Source: Arenicellales bacterium
GTDB taxonomy: Bacteria > Pseudomonadota > Gammaproteobacteria > Arenicellales > JAJDZL01
DNA length: 64,000 nucleotides
Assembly (NCBI GenBank): GCA_958295885.1
Contig: OY282380.1
Coordinates: forward strand, 2,108,001-2,172,000
Direction: 5' to 3'
A program made the position numbers and the translations under genes. The notes under the pieces were generated by a model. That model was given only the letters and a program-made list of their open reading frames with translations. It searched no databases and had not been told where the DNA came from. This document shows positions 37,378 to 47,049 of this stretch, in pieces (position 1 is the first letter of the stretch; each line of letters opens with the position of its first letter).

Positions 37378-38958
37378 TTACTTGACGACTGGTGGATTTG
37401 AGAAAGTGTGATATGGCGGTGGAGATTCCACAGTCCACTCAAGCCCATCAGCGCCTTCCCATACCTGAGAGGTTGCTTTCTTCGCTTTACCTCGAACGCA
37501 CTGAATGATCAAATAGACGAACAGCAGCTGTGCCACACCCAGTCCAAATGCTCCTATGCTGGAGATGACGTTGAATTCTGTAAACTGGGTCGAATAGTCT
37601 GGAATTCTCCGCGGCATTCCGGCCAGTCCAAGAAAATGCTGCGGAAAGAACGTGACGTTGAAGAAGATGGTGGTCAGCCAGAAATGCAGCTTGCCCAATC
37701 TTTCATGATACATGCGCCCCGTCCACTTGGGCAGCCAGTAATAGGTTGCCCCCATCATTGCCATGATTGATCCGGAAAACAGAACGTAGTGGAAGTGGGC
37801 GACAACAAAATACGTATCGTGATATTGAAAGTCCGCCGGAACGATTGCAAGCATCAGTCCGGATAAGCCGCCGATCGTAAACAGAAACACGACAGCCAAA
37901 GCAAACAGCATGGGAGTTTCGAAAGTGATTGACCCGCGCCACATCGTTGCAACCCAGTTAAATACTTTTACTCCCGTGGGTACGGCGATCAGCATTGTGG
38001 CATACATGAAGAACAGCTCGCCCTTCAGCGGCATGCCGACGGTAAACATATGGTGTGCCCATACGATGAAGGACAGGAATGCGATACCCGTTGTTGCAAA
38101 AACCATCGAATCGTAACCAAATAGGGGTTTTCGCGAAAAAGTAGGAACGATTTGAGAAATGATCCCAAACGCAGGAAGGATCAGAATGTAAACTTCAGGA
38201 TGTCCAAAAAACCAGAAAATGTGTTGAAACAGCACGGGATCGCCGCCACCGGCCGGATCGAAAAATGCAGTTCCAAAGTGACGGTCGGTCAACAGCATTG
38301 TGACCGCGCCCGCAAGCACCGGCATAGCTGCGATCAGCAGGAAAGCGGTGATCAGCCAGGTCCACACGAACAAGGGCATTTTCATCAGCAGCATGCCTGG
38401 AGCTCGCATGTTCATGATGGTGACGATAATGTTGATTGCCCCTAAAACTGACGAAATCCCCATCATGTGGATCGACAGTATCGTCATATCTACACCGACA
38501 CCGCCCTGAATCGATAACGGTGCATACAGTGTCCAGCCAGAAGCGGGGCCGCCGCCTACGGTGAACAGGCTGCCGAGCAACAACGCGAAAGCGAAAGGCA
38601 AAATCCAGAAACTCCAGTTGTTCATTCTAGGCAGCGCCATGTCCGGAGCGCCAATCATCATGGGAATCAACCAGTTCGCAAATCCTACGAAGCCCGGCAT
38701 GATGGCGCCGAAAATCATGATCAGCGCGTGCAGCGTGGTGAGTGAATTGAACAGTTCTGGGTTGACAACCTGCAACCCCGGCTGAAATAGTTCAGCACGA
38801 ATTGCCAATGCCATGATTCCGCCGACAAAGAACATGGTGAGCGAAAAGATCAAGTACATCGTACCGATATCCTTGTGGTTGGTTGTTGTCAACCAGCGCA
38901 TGATGCCGGACGGTCTGTGGTCGTGATGATCGTGAGCTTCAGAGTGCGTGACTGCCAT
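37378..38958 (-). CDS. ctaD: Cytochrome c oxidase subunit I (CoxA/CtaD)
   Basis: 526 residues, twelve helices expected. Heme and CuB ligands are visible: [10 protein letters not shown] (low-spin heme), [13 protein letters not shown] with the Tyr cross-linked in A-type oxidases, and [16 protein letters not shown] for high-spin and low-spin heme. The YIL and GHPEVY features mark an A-family aa3 oxidase with the K-channel tyrosine. Second gene of the oxidase operon, 133 bp after coxB. Confidence 0.97.
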   Translation of the reverse strand: MAVTHSEAHDHHDHRPSGIMRWLTTTNHKDIGTMYLIFSLTMFFVGGIMALAIRAELFQPGLQVVNPELFNSLTTLHALIMIFGAIMPGFVGFANWLIPMMIGAPDMALPRMNNWSFWILPFAFALLLGSLFTVGGGPASGWTLYAPLSIQGGVGVDMTILSIHMMGISSVLGAINIIVTIMNMRAPGMLLMKMPLFVWTWLITAFLLIAAMPVLAGAVTMLLTDRHFGTAFFDPAGGGDPVLFQHIFWFFGHPEVYILILPAFGIISQIVPTFSRKPLFGYDSMVFATTGIAFLSFIVWAHHMFTVGMPLKGELFFMYATMLIAVPTGVKVFNWVATMWRGSITFETPMLFALAVVFLFTIGGLSGLMLAIVPADFQYHDTYFVVAHFHYVLFSGSIMAMMGATYYWLPKWTGRMYHERLGKLHFWLTTIFFNVTFFPQHFLGLAGMPRRIPDYSTQFTEFNVISSIGAFGLGVAQLLFVYLIIQCVRGKAKKATSQVWEGADGLEWTVESPPPYHTFSNPPVVK

Positions 38959-39091
38959 TTTCAGTATTTCCTAAATTTTCTTTTCTCAATTGATCGTATG
39001 CGAAGTTCAAAAGTCTAACGTTTGGCTTCGATTTCAGCAGGTTGAACCATTTCTCTTACATTGTTTTCAAGTGCATTGTGACGGTGTGCAA

Positions 39092-39892
39092 TCACTGCTG
39101 AGACATCTGCATCTGCTGCTGTTCAGCGACCCAGCTGTCAAATTCTTCGGGCGGCAGCACTTCCGCGACGATGGGCATAAAGCCATGATCTTTCCCGCAA
39201 AGTTCGGCACATTGTCCGCGAAAGGTTCCGGGTTCGTTGACATAGGTCCAGAATTCATTCACGTATCCTGGAATTGCATCTTTTTTCCCACCAATTTTGG
39301 GAATCCACCAAGCGTGTATCACATCATTGGAAGTCAGCAGAAATCGAATTTTTCTTTCAGCTGGAAGCACAACGGGTTCGTCTACTTCAAGCAGGTAGTG
39401 CTCACCCTTCGGTTCGCGGTTTTCAATCTGAGCGCGGGGAGTGGATAGGTTGCTGAAAAACGCAATGTCGTGGTCTAAATATTCGTACTCCCATTTCCAT
39501 TGATACCCCGTAATTTTCACTGTAAGATCAGATTCTGTGGTGTCTTCCATGAAAAGTAACGCATAAGTGGACGGGATTGCCATGCCGATCAGAATCAGCG
39601 TTGGAATTATTGTCCACACAACTTCCAATTTGGAGTTATGGCTGAACTGGTGTGCTTCGTGTCCACGGCTTTTGCGGTGAGCATAAAGCGAGTAGAACAT
39701 CACGCCGAACACAACAAGAAATATAAAAAGACAAACCAGCATGATCGCGTTGTGCAGATCCAGAATTCTGCTTGCAATTGGCGATGAAGGAGCTGGCAAG
39801 TTAAATCCCCACTCCGCAAAGGTGCTCATCGGAACCAGCGTGATTGCAATCGTCACTGCGAATTGAATCAATTTATGTACTCTACTTCGCAT
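39092..39892 (-). CDS. ctaC: Cytochrome c oxidase subunit II (CoxB/CtaC)
   Basis: 266 residues from the ATG at 39892, preferred because AGGAG lies nine bases upstream; the GTG six bases earlier is too close to it. Signal peptide, two transmembrane helices and a cupredoxin domain with the CuA site (GQCAELCGKDHGFM, and an upstream His in DVIHAWWIP). There is no C-terminal heme c domain. It accepts electrons from cytochrome c. First gene of the operon in the direction of transcription. Confidence 0.95.
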   Translation of the reverse strand: MRSRVHKLIQFAVTIAITLVPMSTFAEWGFNLPAPSSPIASRILDLHNAIMLVCLFIFLVVFGVMFYSLYAHRKSRGHEAHQFSHNSKLEVVWTIIPTLILIGMAIPSTYALLFMEDTTESDLTVKITGYQWKWEYEYLDHDIAFFSNLSTPRAQIENREPKGEHYLLEVDEPVVLPAERKIRFLLTSNDVIHAWWIPKIGGKKDAIPGYVNEFWTYVNEPGTFRGQCAELCGKDHGFMPIVAEVLPPEEFDSWVAEQQQMQMSQQ

Positions 39893-39916
39893 CAACACAG
39901 TCTCCTGTTCGCTAGT

Positions 39917-40519
39917 TCAAGTGTCGCTTGATAAATCATTGCTTATCCATGTTTTTAGTTGTTGGTGTACTCGCCGTTTTGAATGATCGACCAAATGCTG
40001 TCCAACTTCCCGATACTGACCATGACTTCCAACGAGGAGCTTCATCGGTTCGTGTTTCGTGCTTCCTGCCTGCAATAGAACGCGAGTCCATTGTCGTATA
40101 AACGAATTCACGGTTTGGTTGGACCGGCGGTTTCGAGTCAAATGAACATACTTGTCGCTAATTGCCAGGCGGTCATTGTCTTGATTCTGAGCACCTGCGA
40201 TCAGCGCGCAAACACAAAGCAAAAGCAGTTCTAAACCAGCAAAAGGCAGAATCAACCATGCTCCAAGTATGGCAAATATTATACCTATGCAAAGCAATAC
40301 TACAGCCAGAAAAATTGTTCCGAGCAGCAATGCCTTTGAATTCTGTTCTCTGTTGGAACGGATTGTCACTGTCACGATTCCAGAATCGTCAGAATATTGG
40401 ACTCCAGCATCCAAGTTTGACCGCGGGGCGCCTTCGACTTTGGATGCATCGAATTCCGCGTTCATGCCGCGGCTTTCGGCATCCCATCCGGTGAAGTCTG
40501 AGTGTCTGATGTTGCTCAT
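39917..40519 (-). CDS. DUF2244 domain membrane protein
   Basis: 200 residues with a hydrophobic hairpin (ALLLGTIFLAVVLLCIGIIFAILGAWLILPFAGLELLLL region) and a soluble C-terminal part. ILPFAGLELL is the DUF2244 hallmark. Such proteins are usually linked to cox genes. It is immediately upstream of coxB on the same strand, so it may be co-transcribed. Role not known. Confidence 0.78.
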   Translation of the reverse strand: MSNIRHSDFTGWDAESRGMNAEFDASKVEGAPRSNLDAGVQYSDDSGIVTVTIRSNREQNSKALLLGTIFLAVVLLCIGIIFAILGAWLILPFAGLELLLLCVCALIAGAQNQDNDRLAISDKYVHLTRNRRSNQTVNSFIRQWTRVLLQAGSTKHEPMKLLVGSHGQYREVGQHLVDHSKRRVHQQLKTWISNDLSSDT

Positions 40520-40930
40520 CTGTTTTGCAGTTCGCTGGTTTGTGATGAATCTAAGTTCGAATGCTCAGTCTCAAAGAATCTGAAATTCAACTGAATCCAC
40601 ATCATGGTTCAAAGTATATCTTTTTGTTGGTTAAGGTTCAGCTTCTTGAAATTTTTCATATGCTGGAGCCAATTGCCCGGACCAAAGACCAGCACCCTCT
40701 ACCAGACTGCCTGCACATTTGATCAATCGATTTTAATTCGTGCATCCGTGACGTTTCAATTTTGAAATCGCTCTATGACCGACGTCACTTCGACTTCAGA
40801 AAACCGTTTCCCTTTGTTTGAGTATCAATTCTGCAGATGACCCTTTGAAATCCAGGAGTCAACTTTTCAATCCACTTGAGCTGATGGTCGAAGGCGACTT
40901 GATTCAGTTCATACCCTGCGGCTTTTCGAT
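40520..40930. other. Noncoding stretch upstream of the oxidase operon
   Basis: 411 bp; no gene seen. It should hold the promoter for the DUF2244-cox operon. No clear FNR or ArcA site was found by eye. Confidence 0.45.
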
Positions 40931-41520
40931 TCAGGCCAATTGCTGTTTTTGCCGTCGGAATTCTGCCGAGAAAAAATCACAAACGACATCATGATTCTGG
41001 CTTGAGTATCGAGTCATTTTGATGAGCAGCTTCTGAGGCGATTCATTCTTGTTCTTTTTTGCCCCCGGTTCGCACTCACAATTGAAAATCCAGAGGTCTT
41101 TTCGGTCTTGACTATTCAATGATCGGTCACATTCGGATTTTTCCGAATTCGAACATCGGACATGCGCATCGAAAGTGTGTCTAGTGCTTGGCTTGCGCAG
41201 AAACAGAATGTGACCGTGAGAGGAGACGTACTTTTTTCGCATAGACGTCGAACTTAGGCTTCCAGATGATGTGACTCACTTCAATCTGACTTGTTTCTTT
41301 CAGTGCATTCAGCGTGTGAATCAGGTTCGCATACCCAGACACAATGCAAATCTAACCGCCAGGTCTAAGAACCCGTTCAGCTTGTTGAATCCAGTCCTTC
41401 GTAATTTGAAAATACTTGCCGAGAGGGACTTCGACACATCGATCGAGCATATGTTGTTGGTGTCAATTGCAATGATTATCCAACCGATCTCCTTGAATGT
41501 CATATGGTGGGTTAACAGAT
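40931..41520 (-). pseudogene. DNA methyltransferase, dead (stops and frameshifts)
   Basis: On the minus strand one frame reads NPPYDIQGDR (motif IV at about 41510), KDWIQQAERVLRPGG, then ICIVSGYANLIHTLNALKETSQ. After a frameshift near 41240 it continues with GHILFLRKPS, KDLWIFNC, NKNESPQKLLIKM and VCDFF. Together these are the ordered parts of a site-specific DNA methyltransferase. At least two stops and two frame changes interrupt it. Confidence 0.75.
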
Positions 41521-41721
41521 CGGCAGATTCACACTCCCGTCTTACTTCGCAGCGATACAGAAACGTCCGCCTGCGTCGTCCGGCCGCGCAGAAGAGAGCG
41601 AATGCAGATCTCACCGCTGCTGCCTGCCGGCTTGTTTCGGCGCAAGCATGCAGCAGCACGAGCCGCCGTACTGCGAGCTCGTCTGCTGCGATCTTCTAGA
41701 TCTGAACTTCTGACAGTGCCA

Positions 41722-42927
41722 TCAGGCCGAAATCGGACTTGGCTCCTGCGTCTGTTTCATCAAGCCGTCGTCCCAATCGCCTTCAACGACGACATGCGAC
41801 AACGCACCCAGTAGCACGGCTTCTATCAGATTGTGGCTCAAGTAAACATATGTGCCCGGCTGCCGAAATTTATAGAGTGCGGCACCCGCTGAACCGCCGC
41901 GTATGAACCATGTTTCCAGGCCGGTCGTCGGGTCATCGGTAAAAGATCCAGTTTCCCATACATAGTCGCCGTGACCACCGATCAAATGTGGACGCGAATC
42001 TCGATTGGACTGGGCGTGTATGAACAGCGCAGTGTTGCCGACTTTTGATTTCAGAGCGTTATCTCCAGTGAGCGCGCCAACACTGCCGTTGAAAACAACG
42101 TGAGTTGGCATCAAATTAGCCATCAGAGGGAGAACATCACCCAAGTTTGCACCTGCCGAGGGATAAGACTTGTAACTGCCGTTCTCATCTTTCGGGATAT
42201 ATAAATCCTGTTCTCCGATGTAAAAAATGTCGTCATAAGTCAGTTGGTTGCCTTCCTTGTCTTTCAGACCATCGCGCGGAAGAACCATGCATGCGCCGTT
42301 CATGCCGTGAACGACATGATAGGGTATCATCACACCGCTCGGAGCGCAGTGATAGACGAAGACTCCCGGTTTAACGGCTCTCCAGCGAAGCTTCGTCTGC
42401 TGGCCTGGCAAAACATGGGTCAGAGCTCCGCCGCCGAGTGCGCCTGTCGATGCGTGGAAGTCAATATTGTGCTCCAATACGCTTTCTTTGGGATTGATCA
42501 GCGTCAGCTCGACAAAATCACCTTCGTGGCAGATGATCAGCGGTCCAGGGACTGTTCCGTCGAAAGTCAGAGCCCAAAATTCCGTACCGGACTGGTCGAC
42601 TTTCCAGCGCATTTCGTGGGTCACCATCGTAACTTCGATCACTTTGGGTCCGCCGCTTGCAACTTGTTCATGTTCCGGAGCAAAAGGCGGCGCTACAAGC
42701 TCCTGCTTCACGCGCGGCAGAGCTGCAATTTCCTCTTCACTCATGGATGCATGAAGGCTCGAACTTTGTTCCGCATCAGACGTGCCATATGCTGCCGCCT
42801 CCTGACTCCCAGCCATGGCAAAAGCGCCTAGTGCGGCGGAAGTCGGCAATATTGTTGAGGCTTTCAGAAAACTTCTCCGATCAAGAAGATTGTCTAATTC
42901 ATTCGATTTTTCCTTATCTGCGAACAT
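41722..42927 (-). CDS. nirK: Copper-containing nitrite reductase (NirK)
   Basis: 401 residues. Reduces nitrite to nitric oxide in the periplasm. A Tat signal (DRRSFLKAS) precedes two cupredoxin domains. Type 1 copper ligands: His153 (EHNIDFH), Cys194 (YHCAPSG), His204, Met209 (HGMNG). Type 2 ligands: His158, His193 and the late histidine in YLSHNLIEA. The catalytic Asp156 and the His in [12 protein letters not shown] are present. All needed residues are intact. RBS AAAGGAG precedes the ATG. No nor or nirV gene is adjacent. Confidence 0.96.
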   Translation of the reverse strand: MFADKEKSNELDNLLDRRSFLKASTILPTSAALGAFAMAGSQEAAAYGTSDAEQSSSLHASMSEEEIAALPRVKQELVAPPFAPEHEQVASGGPKVIEVTMVTHEMRWKVDQSGTEFWALTFDGTVPGPLIICHEGDFVELTLINPKESVLEHNIDFHASTGALGGGALTHVLPGQQTKLRWRAVKPGVFVYHCAPSGVMIPYHVVHGMNGACMVLPRDGLKDKEGNQLTYDDIFYIGEQDLYIPKDENGSYKSYPSAGANLGDVLPLMANLMPTHVVFNGSVGALTGDNALKSKVGNTALFIHAQSNRDSRPHLIGGHGDYVWETGSFTDDPTTGLETWFIRGGSAGAALYKFRQPGTYVYLSHNLIEAVLLGALSHVVVEGDWDDGLMKQTQEPSPISA

Positions 42928-43146
42928 TTAACCAGTACTCCTTTTTTTTGTTGTCATTTAAATCCAGCAGTAATAAGAATCAGTATATTGAATTTTTTTA
43001 TTAATACCAATTGTTCATTCATCATGAACGGCGTTTAAATATTCTTTCGGACGACTTTTGAAGTGATGCAAATAAATAACTACGGATACGGGCACACCCG
43101 AATAAAGTCAACGTTTATACTGGGAAACGTATCGGCAGCCAGCTGT

Positions 43147-43295
43147 TTTCCGTATTGCTTTACAATCAAAATCAGTGATGATATTTTGAACTGCAATTTT
43201 ATTTCTGGAACGGATTTTGAACATTCGTTCGCACACAGGCATCGGAACTGTCGGATTAAAGGAACAGACATATGGCGGGAACGGCAGCTGGAAAT
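43147..43295 (+). repeat. Direct duplication, copy A (5' region of a kinase gene)
   Basis: About 150 bp matching 45641-45785 at roughly 85%, starting TTTCCGTAYTGCTTTACAAT. In copy B the segment contains the upstream region, RBS and first ten codons of the phosphotransferase gene. In copy A the start codon is lost (ATATGG for ACATGC) and the reading decays. Confidence 0.75.
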
Positions 43296-43816
43296 TTTAG
43301 GAGGCAATGCAGCACTTCATGCAATTCGTAACGGAACAGACAGTACTAAGGCATTAACGAGTAACTGCCGAATGCTGGTGGATATGGTTAAGATATCCAT
43401 AAACCGTCATATTCCGTCGTGTATTGATGCATTGTCGGCTAAACATTCCAATAAATATCAATACTGAATTTCCATTAACCAATAAACTGGTTAGAACATG
43501 ATTAGTTGCGAAGTGGGTGTATTACTCAAATTCAACCCATCATAAGATTCAGCCTAAATTACATGAAGTTACGATCATATCTGTCATGAGACACACCAAC
43601 TTCGAATGGCATTCACATTTTTCTGAGTAAGGCAGCATTTACAGCCTAAAGCAATAACGACCTTGCAGCTTGATTTGAAGAAGTCGTCAAAATTGTTGAA
43701 TGTGCGTGGTCCTTTGAATTGGCATTATTCGCAGTGTATTGCAAAAAAGAAGAGCTAGAGCCACTTTCTGCAAGAAAGATGATGGGGGCAAATTCACAAA
43801 ACAAAGGAAAGAATTG

Positions 43817-44272
43817 ATGGGACTGGATTCACTTTCTGCTGCAAAGAGAATGTGTGAACGCAGCAATTGGTCAATGACCAACCTCACCCTGCACAAGATC
43901 CTGTATATCGCACACATGTATTATTTGGGACTTAAAAGTGAGCCTCTAGTTAAAGGACATTTTCAAGCATGGATTTATGGACCGGTTCATCCTGAAATTT
44001 ATCATTATGTCAAGGTTTTTGGGGCAAGTCCTATCGGAAACATTTTCCGGTCAATCAAGGACCCTCCAGAAGGGGACCTGACGGATGTGCTTGATCAGGC
44101 AGTCGATCAACTATCAAATACAAAACCTGGAACATTGATCGCACTTACGCACCGAGAATATGGAGCTTGGGCAAAATACTACAGATCCAGCATACGCAAC
44201 GCCATCATTCCCAATGAGGACATAAAAAACGAATATGAGGAGTTCCAACGACGAAAGAAATTGCAGGCATGA
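43817..44272 (+). CDS. Panacea (DUF4065/SocA-like) antitoxin-type protein
   Basis: 151 residues from the ATG at 43817, preferred because AAAGGAAAG lies just upstream; a longer frame from 43739 has a random-looking N terminus. The Panacea domain is clear: LTLHKILYIAHMYYLG, LVKGHFQAWIYGPVHPEIY, and a helical C-terminal half. Panacea proteins are known as versatile antitoxins that neutralise diverse toxins, or as proteolysis adaptors. A small gene overlaps its stop by four bases (ATGA), forming a candidate toxin-antitoxin operon. Confidence 0.8.
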   Translation: MGLDSLSAAKRMCERSNWSMTNLTLHKILYIAHMYYLGLKSEPLVKGHFQAWIYGPVHPEIYHYVKVFGASPIGNIFRSIKDPPEGDLTDVLDQAVDQLSNTKPGTLIALTHREYGAWAKYYRSSIRNAIIPNEDIKNEYEEFQRRKKLQA

Positions 44273-44442
44273 AACCCAATTTCAAAAGTGATTTACCGGA
44301 CGATTTAGAGTTGTCAAATGAACAAATCGAATCGTTTCAAGAACTCTACGACAAAGAACGAGAATTACACCAAGAAGATCGATTTTTTTTATTGTTGCAA
44401 TTGTGGTATTGTTTATTGTCGTATTTTTTCCCAGACAAATAG
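44269..44442 (+). CDS. Small hydrophobic-tailed protein, candidate Panacea-paired toxin
   Basis: 57 residues, start overlapping the Panacea stop (ATGA). The first 38 residues are soluble and acidic (DLPDDLELSNEQIESFQELY). Then comes a run of eight T residues (44383-44390). In the zero frame the end reads FFLLLQLWYCLLSYFF; a shift at the T-run gives a textbook membrane helix, IVAIVVLFIVVFF, followed by a charged tail ending at 44468. No family recognised. Toxin role is inferred from gene order and hydrophobicity only. Confidence 0.5.
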   Translation: MKPNFKSDLPDDLELSNEQIESFQELYDKERELHQEDRFFLLLQLWYCLLSYFFPDK

Positions 44443-44468
44443 CTGGTGAGGACCGACCGCCCTGTTGA

Positions 44469-45640
44469 TTCTTGAACTATTGATACTCATTCCATTAGCA
44501 AAACGTTTGGGCATTCAAGAAATATCTCAACTAGTTGACAAGCTGCTGAATCGCATGCGTCCTTAAATTTTTCGGAAAAGAGGCAGCGTTTGATTGAAGC
44601 CGGTCTTCAAATCATGCAAATTATCCGGTTTTTACTAAATTTAGGCTATGCAAGCAACAATAGTTTTCCAAAGTCTTCCAGCGCTTTCTGTTTCTGGAAC
44701 AGCGACCGACTTCAGTGTACGAATCCTAACCAGCTGACAGGTCATCGATTCACAAAATTCGAGTCATTGCGTTGCAATTTTTATCAAATCAAAATGCTCA
44801 ATCCAAGTTGCGGAAACAGTTTCGAGCATCTTTTCTCGACCCATTTTTATTAATGCATTACGAGTTTTTTTGCATTGCACTTAACTGAATGATTGCCATT
44901 TAAAACAACGGCATGAATTTTTCTCATTGCCGGTTTAGATTGCGTTGGCGTTCGAGAATTCATTTCAGAAAATTTCGCAGTCTCATGCTTAATGGAACTG
45001 CGAAATTCGCATCGCTTCCAATTGACAGCGTAATTTCCTGCCTCCATGACAGAAAATGAATATTCCTGACAATGCGCTGCTGCTGTGCTGTTCGTTTTCT
45101 GGACGTACAATTCAATGGATTTCAGCTCACTTGGCAATGCATTTATTTCTAATTGATCTTCAAAGGTATCAAAATAACGAAGAAAATTGAGGCTGCGGTT
45201 GCTTGCGGCAGTCTATAGCGATCAAGAAGGCATTGCTTAGGTTAACCAGAGCGGTATGCATTTTTTAAGATCGATTCAGGGATTGGAAGGAAAAATTACG
45301 GCTCAGCTGATAACCGCTTAGTGACTTTGCTGCCGATAGGCTGAATCTATCACTGTGTGCGCTCGTATTGAAGGGTACATGCATGGCAAAGAATGTTGCT
45401 GCCTATGCCAGCGGAGTTTGAAACGAAACACCAAGGCTCGCAATCTACTAGAAGCCCGACTGAGCATGCGCGGCCTGCGCACAACCACCGTTCGATCCTG
45501 GACTTTCAAATTGCAGGCCCTGTAAGTCAGTGCTGTCAGTCGAGTGGTGTTGCGAGGCAAGCTTGAAACTTCTGACAGTTCTTCACTGCAAACTGAAGAC
45601 TGCTTTGACTTGACTGGGCCGGTCTGCAGTCGGCTTTAAG
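44469..45640. other. Noncoding or decayed stretch
   Basis: About 1.2 kb without a supported gene. Open frames at 44590-44853 (plus) and 44850-45137 (minus) lack recognisable domains. Confidence 0.45.
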
Positions 45641-45785
45641 TTTCCGTACTGCTTTACAATCAAAATCAGTGATGATTTTTTGAACTGCAATTTTTTTCTG
45701 AAACGGATTTTGGACGCTCGTTCGCATAGACATAGGAACTGTCGGATAAAAGGAACGGACATGCGGCCGGAAGGTCAGCTGGAGA
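45641..45785 (+). repeat. Direct duplication, copy B
   Basis: Partner of 43147-43295. It contains the RBS (AAAAGGAA) and start of the phosphotransferase gene. Confidence 0.75.
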
Positions 45786-46945
45786 TTCCCAATTCTGAAC
45801 GGGACATCTCAGTTGAGTGGATGCGGAATGCTTTGGCTTTCGGCGGACAGAGAAACGATGTGATGTCACATGATTTTCGCGTTGAGCCGGTCGGAGCGCA
45901 GATGGGCCACATCGGTGCGACTTATCGCTGTCGCCTGACCTATTCAGACGCCAGCTCTCGCAGTGTCATCGTCAAAGCTCCGTCTTCAAATGCGAAGATT
46001 CTTCGCCACTCAGAGAAGCTGCACTTTTACCGGAATGAGTACGCTTTTTATAAAAAAATCGCACCTTTGGTACCGATTCAGACTCCGTCCATTCTCTATA
46101 GTCAGATTAATGACGGCAGGAAATTTGTGTTCGTAATGGAAGATCTGGGTCACCTGAATGTCGTCGATCAAATCGAAGGAGCAAGCGAAGATCAAGCGAG
46201 AAGAGTGATCCGTTCGATTGCGTCAATGCACGGAGTGTTTTGGAATCAACTCGACCGACGGGAACTGCGCTACTTCAAAGAAGCCGTGCCCGCCGGCAGT
46301 GCATCGCTACAACTGCTGTACATGTACGCAATTGCAACTGCATTTGAACGTTTCGACGATTTGTTTTCGTCGCAGACAGAACGATTTGTCGAAAAGCTTG
46401 GGACGAGATTGATGGAATTCATGAAGCATTTGGAGAAGACGCCCAAGACACTGGTCCATGGCGACTATCGTTTGGACAATATGTTTTTCGGTAATCGTGG
46501 TGCCAGTGATATCTACGTGATTGACTGGCAGGCAAGCGGATTCAGCTGCGGTCTGCACGATGTCGCTTATTTTTTGTGTGGCAATATCACAACCGAAATG
46601 CGGCGAAAAGTAGAACGGGAAATTCTTGAAGAGTACCACGAGCGCGTCTGCAGAACTGCCAACCTCAACAATTTTTCTTTTGCAGAGTGCTGGCAGTTGT
46701 ACCGACAGCACATTCTGGTTTGTTTTGCCATAATCGTCGTAATCGCAGGTGCGGCAGATGTAATCGGTCCACGGTCTTCCGATCTAGTGAGAGTCAGCGT
46801 AAAGCGAATGTACGCTGCGATTGAGGATTTGGAGGTTGATGAATTTATGCCAGGCAGAAATCGAATGTTCAGCGCTTCGAACGCGGCTTCAGTTTTTTCG
46901 AACTGCGTTTACCGCGCTGCTCGTATTTTAAGGAAAGTCCGGTGA
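45761..46945 (+). CDS. APH/CHK-like (ecdysteroid-kinase-type) phosphotransferase
   Basis: 394 residues from the ATG at 45761, which has a good RBS; the frame extends upstream only into the duplicated leader. A eukaryotic-type kinase fold: FVMEDLGHLNVVDQ (hinge), LVHGDYRLDNMFFG (catalytic loop, HGD.R.DN) and YVIDWQASGFSCGLHDVAYFL (metal-binding Asp). The relaxed family includes aminoglycoside, choline and ecdysteroid kinases; the substrate cannot be told. Neighbours give no hint. Confidence 0.8.
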   Translation: MRPEGQLEIPNSERDISVEWMRNALAFGGQRNDVMSHDFRVEPVGAQMGHIGATYRCRLTYSDASSRSVIVKAPSSNAKILRHSEKLHFYRNEYAFYKKIAPLVPIQTPSILYSQINDGRKFVFVMEDLGHLNVVDQIEGASEDQARRVIRSIASMHGVFWNQLDRRELRYFKEAVPAGSASLQLLYMYAIATAFERFDDLFSSQTERFVEKLGTRLMEFMKHLEKTPKTLVHGDYRLDNMFFGNRGASDIYVIDWQASGFSCGLHDVAYFLCGNITTEMRRKVEREILEEYHERVCRTANLNNFSFAECWQLYRQHILVCFAIIVVIAGAADVIGPRSSDLVRVSVKRMYAAIEDLEVDEFMPGRNRMFSASNAASVFSNCVYRAARILRKVR

Positions 46946-47049
46946 TTTGGAAAAGTTCAGCTCGCTCGGAGCCGATTCGCTGTCAGGGTACGACCTGAAT
47001 GACCAGTGCTCATGACTGCCGAACCTGGTTCGTTTTTCAAATGGCAGAA

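Noticed and set aside
42244..42831. 195-codon frame antisense to nirK
   Set aside because: Fully overlapped by nirK, whose catalytic residues are all intact.
42928..43060. FNR/NnrR box upstream of nirK
   Set aside because: No TTGAT-N4-ATCAA-like palindrome could be found by eye.
44850..45137. 95-codon minus-strand frame
   Set aside because: It reads like a protein in composition but no domain, RBS or neighbour supports it.
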